Positions 1-5,902 of a stretch of DNA of 7,196 nt are shown piece by piece. This DNA is from Rhodospirillales bacterium (GTDB lineage: Bacteria; Pseudomonadota; Alphaproteobacteria; Rhodospirillales; Casp-alpha2). The first letter of the stretch is position 1; each line of letters starts with the position of its first letter. The position numbers and the translations under genes are program-made. The stretch spans positions 1 through 7,196 of the forward strand of contig JAJFIE010000102.1 in the NCBI GenBank assembly GCA_021775275.1, given 5' to 3'. The notes under the pieces are model-generated. The model made no database searches, had not been told where the DNA came from, and saw only the letters and a program-made list of their open reading frames with translations.

Positions 1-1130
1 TCGGCCATCAGGTCATCGGCGTCCTCGATCCCCGTGGACATCCTGATCAGGTTTTCCGGTGTCGAGGTGACATCGCTTTCACTGGATTTACGGTGCTCAA
101 TCAGACTTTCGACACCACCAAGCGATGTTGCGCGTTTGAAAACACGGGCCCGTTTCGCCGTGTGGATAGCTTCCGCCCGCCCCCCCGGCACCTGGAAAGA
201 CAACATTCCGCCAAATCCACCCTTCATCTGCTGCATGGCGATCTCATGACCCGGAAAGCTTTGCAAGCCAGGATAATGAACGGCCTCCACGCTGGGATGG
301 GTCTCAAGAAACCGCGCGATTTTGATGGCGTTCTCACATTGACGCGCAACGCGCAGGTAAAGTGTCCGAATACCCCGGGTCAACAGGTAGGCCTCGAACG
401 ACCCAAGGATCGGTCCGGCATAGAGGCGGTGTTGATGGGTACGCTGCCACAGCTCCGACCCGGCATCCCCGGTTACCAGCATGCCGCCGATTACGTCCGA
501 ATGACCGTTCAGAAACTTGGTCGCCGAATGGCACACCAGATCGGCGCCCAGTTCAAGCGGACGGGTCAGCACGGGCGTTGCGGCCGTAGAATCAACGGCC
601 ACCATGGCGCCCGCCTGATGGGCGATGTCGGCGGCGGCGCGAATATCCGTAACGGCCCAGGTCGGATTGGCCGGTGTTTCCAGCCAGACAAGCCGGGTGT
701 CACCACCAGCGACAGCAGACGTGAGGCCGTTCAGATCACCCGCGTCGAAGTAATCCACGCCAAGGCCGCGGTCATCTGCAAAAATCTCCAGCCAACTGAG
801 AACGCCGTGATAGATGGTCCGCGACACGGCGACCCGCTCGCCTTTTTTCTGGGCATGGAACGCCGCCGTACAGGCGGCAATACCGGAACCAAACGACAAG
901 GCCTCCACGCCGCCCTCAAGCGCTGCAACGACCTGCTCCGCGTGTTGCTGGCTCGGGCCCTGATCGCGAATATAGGACCGGCCCTGCTTCTTTTCGTAGT
1001 CATCGTCACGGGCATACGTCGTTGACAGATGGATGGGCGGCACAATGGCGCCGGTGGTTTCGTCTTCCATGCCGAGAGCCTGTGCGGCCAGTGTTTCCGG
1101 CTTTAACCCTTTATGGTGGTCCGATGTCAT
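1..1130 (-). CDS. Cys/Met-metabolism PLP-dependent enzyme (trans-sulfuration family; cystathionine gamma-synthase/beta-lyase type), 3' end cut by window edge
   Basis: A cytosolic PLP enzyme of the Cys/Met metabolism family, which acts in trans-sulfuration between cysteine, homocysteine and methionine. 376 residues are visible; the reading frame leaves the window at base 1 just after the conserved C-terminal block, so probably only a few residues are missing. Family landmarks: Y53 and R55 (phosphate contacts from the neighbouring subunit), the GSGIAA loop at 81-86, Y107, D180, the HSATKF block at 201-206 with Schiff-base lysine K205, the SLGGVESLIEH block at 336-346, and R363 in LIRMSTGIED, the usual substrate-carboxylate arginine. 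The ATG at 1128-1130 follows AGGGAC at a normal distance. Two oddities: the usual N-P-T after the Tyr/Arg pair reads G-P-S, and the loop between the EH motif and R363 is only about 14 residues, shorter than in textbook MetB/MetC. The family is certain. The exact reaction (gamma-synthase, beta-lyase or lyase/sulfhydrylase) cannot be settled from sequence alone, so no gene symbol is given. Confidence 0.93.
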   Translation of the reverse strand, partial: MTSDHHKGLKPETLAAQALGMEDETTGAIVPPIHLSTTYARDDDYEKKQGRSYIRDQGPSQQHAEQVVAALEGGVEALSFGSGIAACTAAFHAQKKGERVAVSRTIYHGVLSWLEIFADDRGLGVDYFDAGDLNGLTSAVAGGDTRLVWLETPANPTWAVTDIRAAADIAHQAGAMVAVDSTAATPVLTRPLELGADLVCHSATKFLNGHSDVIGGMLVTGDAGSELWQRTHQHRLYAGPILGSFEAYLLTRGIRTLYLRVARQCENAIKIARFLETHPSVEAVHYPGLQSFPGHEIAMQQMKGGFGGMLSFQVPGGRAEAIHTAKRARVFKRATSLGGVESLIEHRKSSESDVTSTPENLIRMSTGIEDADDLMA

Positions 1131-1225
1131 CGTTACGTCCCTGTTGGCCGTTGTCTATCGTTCCCGCAATGTTAGCGTTGAATGACGCCGAGGACAGCCA
1201 AAACTGGAAACCGCAGGGGACAGAA

Positions 1226-1606
1226 TTACTGCGCCTGACTTTGTTGCAACGCACGGACCAACTGCCGTTGCTTGTTAAGCAATTGCTGCAGGCGTTGAAA
1301 CTGCTCCTGTTGAAGTTCGCTGGTGGCTGACTGGATCTCGCGAATACGGGCATCCACATCCCGTTTCAACTGCCGCAACCGGTTTTCCGTGTCTTTTGAT
1401 ATTTTAATCTTGGTTCCCGCCGCACACTCCCAGCTGTCGGACTTCGCATTGAACTTGAGTGCAAAACGACTGCACTCGTAACTGACCTGGGGACGGGGCG
1501 GATTGTGGCCTGCCAACGCATCGCTCGCTATTGCCAGGGTGGCGGCAACCATACAGACGATACCGATCACATACCATGATCCGGGTTTTTCATCGCGTCT
1601 CGGCAT
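1226..1606 (-). CDS. Small exported coiled-coil protein of unknown function
   Basis: 126 residues; I do not recognise a named family. The N-terminus has basic residues, then a hydrophobic stretch (about 11-27) and an A-L-A site at 30-32, which fits a signal peptide cut after residue 32; an uncleaved membrane anchor is the alternative. The predicted mature part begins with a proline-rich piece, then two cysteines (C45 and C61) around a short hydrophobic/aromatic segment, which could form a disulfide in the periplasm. Residues about 68-124 are charged and Gln/Leu/Arg-rich with heptad-like spacing, so probably a long helix or coiled coil. The gene ends 95 bases before the PLP-enzyme gene on the same strand, so co-transcription is possible but not shown. 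The start is the first ATG of the frame. It has no clear ribosome-binding site, only an A/T-rich leader, and a terminator-like hairpin sits about 30 bases upstream. Signal peptide, codon usage and lack of a competing frame support it as real. Confidence 0.72.
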   Translation of the reverse strand: MPRRDEKPGSWYVIGIVCMVAATLAIASDALAGHNPPRPQVSYECSRFALKFNAKSDSWECAAGTKIKISKDTENRLRQLKRDVDARIREIQSATSELQQEQFQRLQQLLNKQRQLVRALQQSQAQ

Positions 1607-1634
1607 TTTATTTAATCGAAACCATGTGGGATAG

Positions 1635-1678
1635 AAAAACGGGAAGCCCCGCTAAGGAATATCACTCAGGGGGCCTCC
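1635..1678 (-). terminator. Intrinsic terminator-like hairpin (minus strand) ahead of the small exported-protein gene
   Basis: Bases 1642-1650 (GGAAGCCCC) pair with 1670-1678 in 8 of 9 positions, with a loop of 19 bases. Read on the minus strand, the stem is followed after two bases by five T's (1635-1639). GC stem plus T-run is the pattern of a Rho-independent terminator. It lies upstream of the 126-residue gene and downstream of no visible protein gene, so it would end either a small RNA or an attenuated leader transcript. The large loop is a weakness. Confidence 0.5.
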
Positions 1679-1823
1679 TCTGTGGTCTCTTGACCGTTTC
1701 CCGACTTATAAGCCGGAAATTTTCATCCGGGCACATTGCCCGGCGATACAATGTGATACCTAACTGATATCTATAGTGCACCCCTGCGCCTGGCAGAATT
1801 TATGCTCTTGATCGCGGCAGGGG
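1635..1823 (-). ncRNA. Candidate structured RNA: attenuator leader or stand-alone small RNA
   Basis: This gene-free stretch carries an unusual run of inverted repeats in a row. In minus-strand order they are: CCCCTGC at 1817-1823 with GCAGGGG at 1781-1787; CACATTG at 1749-1755 with CAATGTG at 1732-1738; CCGGGC at 1738-1743 with GCCCGG at 1727-1732, which overlaps the previous pair; TTTCC at 1715-1719 with GGAAA at 1697-1701; GGTC at 1692-1695 with GACC at 1684-1687 closing a four-base loop; and finally the terminator-like hairpin at 1642-1678 with its T-run. The T-run gives the direction. Ending about 30 bases before the ATG of the exported-protein gene fits a 5' leader that controls read-through; a separate sRNA is equally possible. 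I do not recognise a known riboswitch or RNA family. The 5' end is unknown, so the upper coordinate is simply the outermost stem. Confidence 0.35.
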
Positions 1824-2077
1824 CCTTATGACTGTGAGGCGGTTCCATACAGCTACCTGTCCTCCCTGTCAGAGAAATCCAAATGCCCTAACGGACAATC
1901 ATAACCATATCACAATCGGGATAAAACTTCCACTAGATCAGTTCGGCGACCCACACCAAATCGTCACCGTAACAATATTGAGATGGTGAAAACGAAAATT
2001 TACAGCAGAATATGGGCGGACAGGACAATCCGCAGGCTAACGCCATACACGCTAATCCCACTGAGGGCCGCGCCACC
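1824..2077. other. Intergenic stretch between the minus-strand leader and the exporter gene
   Basis: No convincing gene. It must contain the start signals both for the minus-strand transcript and for the plus-strand exporter gene, because the two diverge here. A TATGAT-like box on the minus strand (1898-1903) could be a -10 element for the structured RNA, but no good -35 box accompanies it. No strong sigma-70 promoter was found on the plus strand. No direct repeats or mobile-element ends were seen. Confidence 0.3.
2063..2067 (+). promoter_or_regulatory. Ribosome-binding site that decides the exporter start
   Basis: GAGGG lies 10 bases before the ATG at 2078. The frame is open further upstream to an ATG at 2012, but those extra 22 residues are polar and have no counterpart in this exporter family, so this site favours the inner start. 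Confidence 0.6.
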
Positions 2078-2692
2078 ATGATGCAACAGATGGACCTGAT
2101 TTTTGCGCTGGCTGCGTTCTGCGTCGTAACCCTGTTCACGCCGGGGCCGAACAATATCATGCTCATGACATCCGGCCTGAACTTCGGCATGCGGCGTTCC
2201 ATACCCCACATGACGGGCGTGTCCCTGGGCTTCGCCCTGATGGTAACGGGTGTCGGCCTGGGGCTTGGTACGATGTTCCAGGCATGGCCGGTGCTTTATC
2301 CCGTACTCAAGTACGGCGGCGCCGGCTATCTGGTATTTCTCGCGTGGAAAATTGCCTTCTCCGGCCCCATGGAGACGACAAACGACGCCAGAGGGCGCCC
2401 CATGACCTTTCTACAGGCGGTGGCCTTTCAATGGATCAATCCGAAGGCCTGGGTCATGGCCGTCGGTGTGACGTCCGCATTTGCCGCCGTGGCTCCGTTT
2501 CCGTTCAACATTTTATTGATGGCCGCATTTTATGGCGTATTGGGATTTGCATCCGCCAGCACCTGGATCGGATTCGGTTACGGCCTGCAACGGATCATCA
2601 GAAACCCCAGGTCCGTCCATATATTCAACGGCGTCATGGCGGTCCTTCTGGTGGCGTCGCTTTACCCGATCTTTGCCGATGGTTGGCAGTAG
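2078..2692 (+). CDS. LysE/RhtB-family amino-acid (or related metabolite) exporter
   Basis: An inner-membrane efflux protein of the LysE/RhtB superfamily, whose members export amino acids and derivatives by the proton gradient. From the ATG at 2078 it is 204 residues, the normal family length. The signature TPGPNN at 21-26 ends the first membrane segment, followed by the usual glycine-rich second and third segments (about 45-66 and 70-93, including GAGYLVFLAWK at 81-91). A polar cytoplasmic linker spans about 95-110. The conserved WINPKAW is at 119-125, then two more membrane segments (about 142-166 and 181-199), the last containing the FNG...AVLL pattern. The substrate cannot be told. These exporters often sit beside a LysR- or Lrp-type regulator, but none is present here. 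The next gene starts 149 bases downstream beyond a strong palindrome, so this is probably a single-gene transcript. A second in-frame ATG directly follows the first. Confidence 0.93.
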   Translation: MMQQMDLIFALAAFCVVTLFTPGPNNIMLMTSGLNFGMRRSIPHMTGVSLGFALMVTGVGLGLGTMFQAWPVLYPVLKYGGAGYLVFLAWKIAFSGPMETTNDARGRPMTFLQAVAFQWINPKAWVMAVGVTSAFAAVAPFPFNILLMAAFYGVLGFASASTWIGFGYGLQRIIRNPRSVHIFNGVMAVLLVASLYPIFADGWQ

Positions 2693-2719
2693 GCGGCTGA
2701 CAGCAGAAATAACCTGCCA

Positions 2720-2737
2720 GCGCACACATGTGTGCGC
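2720..2737. repeat. 18-bp perfect palindrome downstream of the exporter gene
   Basis: GCGCACACATGTGTGCGC is a perfect dyad 27 bases after the exporter stop and about 105 bases before the next start. It can form a GC-rich hairpin but has no T-run on either side, so it is not a standard intrinsic terminator. It may instead be an operator for a dimeric regulator of the next gene pair, or a transcript-end hairpin. Confidence 0.55.
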
Positions 2738-2841
2738 AATGTCACAGATCATCGCTTGCAAACACCCTAGTTTCTGTCGTGTTATCATTGCTCCCTTCCT
2801 GAGGGCCCTTTGCGTTATTGAAAATTGCACCAAAAGGTTAC

Positions 2842-4338
2842 ATGGCCGATACAGAACTCCCAAGACTGGCGGAAGGAACTGTGGACTGGGATCTCGTTTT
2901 TGACGCCCCCGGCTCCGGGCTTGTCGCCCGCATTGAAGAGGCGCGCTCGGCACAAGACCTGCAACAGGCCATGCAGCTTATTTTGCAGACGCTGTTTAAC
3001 CGTGAAGGCGATGCCGAACGCCGGGCCGTATTCACCAATCTTGTTAACGAGATACTGGCCGACGCCAAAAAGACCAAAAACTCGGTCGCCGCCGTGATGG
3101 CGGAGGTAAAGGCCCGGGTGATCCAGATTCTTCACAGTATCAAGGAAGATCGCCTGAAACGGGCCCGCAAGGCGCTCGCCGCAAAGGCGCTCAAGGCCCG
3201 GGAGTCAGAGCAGTCTGCCCAGTCTGCCGCCGCAGGTCCATTAGGCTACGATGACCGGCAACCGGATCAGGTCCATATTACCGTACCAAAGGTGACAGCA
3301 GCCTCCGGAGTTCAGCCCACACCGGCTGACGATGAATTGATCGGTGATCAACCCGCGCCACCGGGCGATGAACTGATCGGCGAGCAGAACGATGATGATT
3401 TCAATGCGTGGCTGGACAGCTCATCTTCAGGCAATGCCGCAGAAGCGTACGAAGACACCGGCGGTAGCGAGAGGAAATCACCTGAGGATTTTTTCGCCGA
3501 TGTGATTATCACCTCCATTCTGAATAATCTTGCCGCCCTTGGCAGTGAGTTGAAGGATCGCGGCTCAGATACCGAAAAATTGCCGTTTGTCCTGTCTCCC
3601 GCCTTCGCTACACGGCTTGAGCCAATTCTCCGCACACATGTGCTGCCGGGATTTACCGAAGGCAGTTATTTCACCATCAGCCAGATGTCCGGAAAGCCAC
3701 GCGCACAATGGCTTTCATCTCTGACCGAGATATTTTCCGATCCAACGCAAGGCTTGATGTTATGGGAACGTTGGCAAATTGCGTGGCGGAATGCCACGAC
3801 CCAGCGCGATGAACCACCCCCGCCCTTTGTCGACCCTGCGAAGCAGGGAATTCGCGGCGTGATGAACCGCCTGCTCGGCAGTGACGATGTGTTTATCGAA
3901 GATGTCGAGATGACCCAGGAAGAATGGCAAGAGGCGGTCGAGGAAGCCCGCCAGGAGAATCTTCGTTCCCGGGAAGTCTGGTCTCTGCTGAAGGCAGACT
4001 CACCTGATTATCAGGCCCCCTTCGACACCGACAACCACCTGTTGATGACCCTGTTCCGCAGCGACGAAGATATGAAAATCCACGTGGCGAAGCTGCGTCA
4101 GTTTGCCAAAGACAGTGAAACGGCGGGCCGGAAGTTCGACACCTACCTTCAGGGCAAGGACCTGGACCTGCCCCTGCTCTGTGCATGCTATAACTATCCC
4201 GACGAATTGATGAGCGGAGAAAAAGCCATGGTGGCGACGTTCGTCGCCGGACTGAACCGTAAACAGGCGGAAATCGCCCTGCCGCTTTGTTGTCGCTTTC
4301 TGGGCACGGCCATGGGCAACCGGTTCGCGGAGGAGTAA
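2842..4338 (+). CDS. Uncharacterised 498-residue protein with acidic repeat linker and CxC/CC tail, coupled to a rod-like protein
   Basis: I do not recognise this protein. It has no signal peptide or membrane segment and is predicted to be cytosolic. Three parts can be seen. Residues 1-135 look helical, ending in a basic Ala/Lys/Arg-rich stretch (about 105-125). Residues about 136-215 form an acidic, Pro/Asp/Ser-rich linker with two copies of a DELIG(D/E)Q repeat (164-170 and 176-182). Residues 216-498 form a mostly helical, acidic C-terminal domain rich in Trp and Glu. All four cysteines lie in the last 52 residues: C447-A-C449 and C483-C484. The chosen ATG at 2842 has AAGG four bases ahead; a TTG at 2818 would add eight residues and has GAGGG 12 bases ahead, so it cannot be excluded. 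The stop lies three bases before the next ATG, inside that gene's ribosome-binding region, so the two are very probably translated together. The partner is flagellar-rod-like, which suggests, as inference only, a flagellum-related role. Confidence 0.85.
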   Translation: MADTELPRLAEGTVDWDLVFDAPGSGLVARIEEARSAQDLQQAMQLILQTLFNREGDAERRAVFTNLVNEILADAKKTKNSVAAVMAEVKARVIQILHSIKEDRLKRARKALAAKALKARESEQSAQSAAAGPLGYDDRQPDQVHITVPKVTAASGVQPTPADDELIGDQPAPPGDELIGEQNDDDFNAWLDSSSSGNAAEAYEDTGGSERKSPEDFFADVIITSILNNLAALGSELKDRGSDTEKLPFVLSPAFATRLEPILRTHVLPGFTEGSYFTISQMSGKPRAQWLSSLTEIFSDPTQGLMLWERWQIAWRNATTQRDEPPPPFVDPAKQGIRGVMNRLLGSDDVFIEDVEMTQEEWQEAVEEARQENLRSREVWSLLKADSPDYQAPFDTDNHLLMTLFRSDEDMKIHVAKLRQFAKDSETAGRKFDTYLQGKDLDLPLLCACYNYPDELMSGEKAMVATFVAGLNRKQAEIALPLCCRFLGTAMGNRFAEE

Positions 4339-4341
4339 CGC

Positions 4342-4614
4342 ATGAGCGTTGGCAGCATCCTGACCACAGCCACCACCGGCATGTTGCGTGACGCCCGCAC
4401 CGTCCACCAATCGGCGGCGCGTATCGTTCAGCAACCGGTGAAACAGACACAAGATCAGACACTGGGCCAGATACAGGGCAAACCGCAGGAGGCAACAGAT
4501 CTCGCCACCGAATTCGTCCGCATAAAACAGGCTGAAGTCAGCTATAATGCGAACGCGACCATTATCCGCACCGCCGACGACATGGCCTCCACGGTGCTGG
4601 ACGTTCTTGCCTGA
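4342..4614 (+). CDS. Mini flagellar rod/hook-like protein (flagellar basal-body rod C-terminal domain)
   Basis: 90 residues. The C-terminal 40 (about 51-90) read like the end of FlgC/FlgG/FlgE-type axial proteins: DLATEF(V)RIKQAE, then NANATIIRTAD with a hydrophobic Leu-ending tail, the segment that forms the D0 coiled coil of rod and hook. The N-terminal part (about 5-30, with TATTGM and SAARIV) resembles the matching N-terminal rod helix. The whole central body of a rod protein (normally well over 40 further residues even in the smallest, FlgC or FlgB) is missing and replaced by a Gln/Thr-rich joint. It therefore looks like a rod protein reduced to its two end helices. It has a strong ribosome-binding site, GGAGGAG at 4329-4335, which overlaps the stop of the preceding gene. 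It could be a true small axial or regulatory flagellar protein, or a diverged relict; an intact frame and coupling argue against a relict. Confidence 0.85.
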   Translation: MSVGSILTTATTGMLRDARTVHQSAARIVQQPVKQTQDQTLGQIQGKPQEATDLATEFVRIKQAEVSYNANATIIRTADDMASTVLDVLA

Positions 4615-4643
4615 ATTCCCTTCCTGATTCCGGAAATGCCATT

Positions 4644-5252
4644 TTGAAAATTCTCCGTTACGATGATTACCCCGTTGCGCCGTGGAAAAATGGCCAGGGC
4701 GTCACCCGTGACATCACCAGGCTGTCGCTCGATGGCACAGGCCGTGCGGGCGTTACCGGCTTTATCTGGCGTCTCAGCCTGGCCGATGTGGGTCAGTCCG
4801 GCGCTTTTTCGGAATTTGATGGCTATGACCGCACCATCACCCTGCTGGACGGCAACGGATTTACCCTGAATTTCGAAGATGGGAAGACAAAGACACTGGA
4901 TGTCCGCTATGCCCCTTACGATTTCGATGGTGGCGCACCGCTTTTTTGTGACCTCATTGACGGCCCGTGCCGGGATTTCAATCTCATAGTCAAACGAGGC
5001 AGCGCATCAGCGCGATGGCGTGTCCATGATCTTGCGACGCCGCTTGTCCTTGAACCTCAAACCAATACCACACACCTGATTTTCTGCCTGTACGGGTGCG
5101 TCAATATTTCGGCGGCAGACGGCGGGCGCCACACGCTCAACGCTTGGGACAACGCGGAACCGGGCACAGGCGAAACCGTCACCTTGACGGCGGACACAGA
5201 CACGCCATCGAGGCTCTTTCATGCATCCATAACGGTTGCTTCAAGTCTCTGA
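4644..5252 (+). CDS. HutD-family cupin-like protein
   Basis: 202 residues matching the HutD/Ves family, a double cupin-like fold often found near histidine-utilisation genes but of poorly known function. Family hallmarks: WKNGQGVTRDI at 14-24, then the long conserved block at about 40-75 with FIWRLSLADV, GAFSEFDGYDR and a LLDG turn; the rest is beta-rich as expected. Length is normal (about 190-210). The start is a TTG at 4644, which places K-I-L-R before the family's usual beginning; CGGAA lies eight bases upstream. The ATG at 4636 is in another frame, so TTG is the best choice. It begins 29 bases after the rod-like gene on the same strand and may be the last gene of that transcript. No hut genes are visible nearby, so the name should not be taken to mean histidine breakdown here. 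Confidence 0.92.
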   Translation: MKILRYDDYPVAPWKNGQGVTRDITRLSLDGTGRAGVTGFIWRLSLADVGQSGAFSEFDGYDRTITLLDGNGFTLNFEDGKTKTLDVRYAPYDFDGGAPLFCDLIDGPCRDFNLIVKRGSASARWRVHDLATPLVLEPQTNTTHLIFCLYGCVNISAADGGRHTLNAWDNAEPGTGETVTLTADTDTPSRLFHASITVASSL

Positions 5253-5310
5253 CGGTACGTAGCGAAAGACAATGGCGGGGACGGTCAGGCCTGAATCGGC
5301 AAGAACGTGA

Positions 5311-5344
5311 GTCCGGGGATTTTCAAGACCCGGATATTGTTTTC
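5311..5344 (+). terminator. Possible terminator between the converging HutD-family and fliN genes
   Basis: TCCGGG at 5312-5317 and CCCGGA at 5329-5334 form a perfect six-pair stem with an 11-base loop. On the plus strand it is followed by a T-rich but interrupted run (5335-5343). It sits in the 90 bases between two converging genes, where terminators for either strand are expected. The short stem and broken T-run make it weak. Confidence 0.35.
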
Positions 5345-5630
5345 AACGACCCTTGTTGGTGGGCGATGACTTCACGATATCGGTAACGGTGATGCCCAAT
5401 TGATCTTCGATCACGGTGACCTCGCCACGGGCAATAAGCTCGTTATTGGCGCGCAGTTCAATATCCTCGCCAATTCGGCGTTCCAGTTCCACAACAGCGC
5501 CACGCCCGAGTTTCAGGACCTGACTGATTTGCATCATGGAGGTTCCCAGAACGGCGGTTAAGTCGACCGAGACTTCGTAGACAGCGGGGTCTTCGTCGGT
5601 TTCTTCAACCCCAATAAATTCCTCTGCCAC
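5343..5630 (-). CDS. fliN: Flagellar motor switch protein FliN
   Basis: 95 residues of FliN/YscQ (SpoA-domain) type. FliN forms the lower part of the flagellar C-ring with FliM and FliG, on the cytoplasmic face of the motor, and takes part in switching and export-substrate docking. Diagnostic stretches: an acidic N-terminal tail (about 1-15), then Y-E-V-S-V-D-L (18-24), the ISQVLKLGRGAVVELER core (about 35-51), then the NNELIARGEVTVIEDQLGI block (62-80) and a V-T-D-I ending. Length is normal for the short alphaproteobacterial form. The start is a GTG at 5628-5630, supported by an excellent AGGGGA six bases away. It stands alone: no fliF, fliG, fliH or fliM in the window, whereas many genomes keep fliN in that cluster, so this may be a separate locus or a second copy. 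It converges with the HutD-family gene. Confidence 0.95.
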   Translation of the reverse strand: MAEEFIGVEETDEDPAVYEVSVDLTAVLGTSMMQISQVLKLGRGAVVELERRIGEDIELRANNELIARGEVTVIEDQLGITVTDIVKSSPTNKGR

Positions 5631-5636
5631 TTCTAT

Positions 5637-5642
5637 TCCCCT
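5637..5642 (-). promoter_or_regulatory. fliN: Ribosome-binding site supporting the GTG start of fliN
   Basis: On the minus strand AGGGGA ends six bases before the GTG at 5630. No ATG start at the family-typical position exists, so this site decides the start. Confidence 0.7.
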
Positions 5643-5838
5643 ATCGATTCGCTACGTCATATTAGCACGCCAGCATCGTGCATAATTATTAAAATACCGT
5701 AGCTGAACAAAATCCCCGCCAGACGGGCTGGAATACCCGCGCGTCATGCTTATTTATTTGGCTGTTTGCGACAGATGGGCAAGCACCGTGTTAATACATC
5801 ACTATAACAGATAGCATCACATGCTGGGGCTAAGCGTA

Positions 5839-5852
5839 TTCGTTTATACGAA
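5839..5852. repeat. Inverted repeat upstream of the QueE-like gene
   Basis: TTCGT and ACGAA form a perfect 5-5 dyad around TTAT, 50 bases before the QueE-like ATG. An overlapping pair, CGTAT (5835-5839) and ATACG (5846-5850), also exists. Size and place fit an operator, but no repressor gene is visible. The rest of the 5643-5902 gap between fliN and this gene is AT-rich, with no gene and no convincing promoter boxes; it must hold the divergent start signals of both genes. Confidence 0.3.
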
Positions 5853-5902
5853 ACACCAAATGGTTTCATTGACGATCCCGCAACTGGAATGATGGGGGTG
5901 GA

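Noticed and set aside
93..1025. 310-codon open frame on the plus strand
   Set aside because: It lies opposite the PLP-enzyme gene, whose catalytic motifs are unmistakable; the plus-strand translation is Arg/Gly-rich with no domain.
1531..1767. 78-codon plus-strand ORF
   Set aside because: Overlaps the start of the exported-protein gene and the inverted repeats; no ribosome-binding site and no family.
1771..1848. 25-codon minus-strand ORF with GGAGG-like sequence upstream
   Set aside because: Basic, low-complexity peptide with no recognisable family, and it overlaps the first hairpin of the RNA candidate. A leader peptide is possible but unsupported.
1640..1890. 6S RNA
   Set aside because: Short matches to E. 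coli 6S wording (CCCCTGAG, ATTTCTCTGA) exist on the minus strand, but in the wrong order and spacing, and the ends do not pair as a long rod.
2012..2077. N-terminal extension of the exporter from the ATG at 2012
   Set aside because: No ribosome-binding site and 22 polar residues with no place in this family; the ATG at 2078 gives the normal length.
3893..4495. 200-codon open frame on the minus strand
   Set aside because: Opposite the end of the 498-residue gene and the rod-like gene; Pro/Arg/Cys-rich composition is typical of a shadow frame in GC-rich DNA.
5869..5902. Sigma-70 promoter from TTGACG at 5869
   Set aside because: No -10 box at the right distance; the sequence there is G-rich and serves as the ribosome-binding site.
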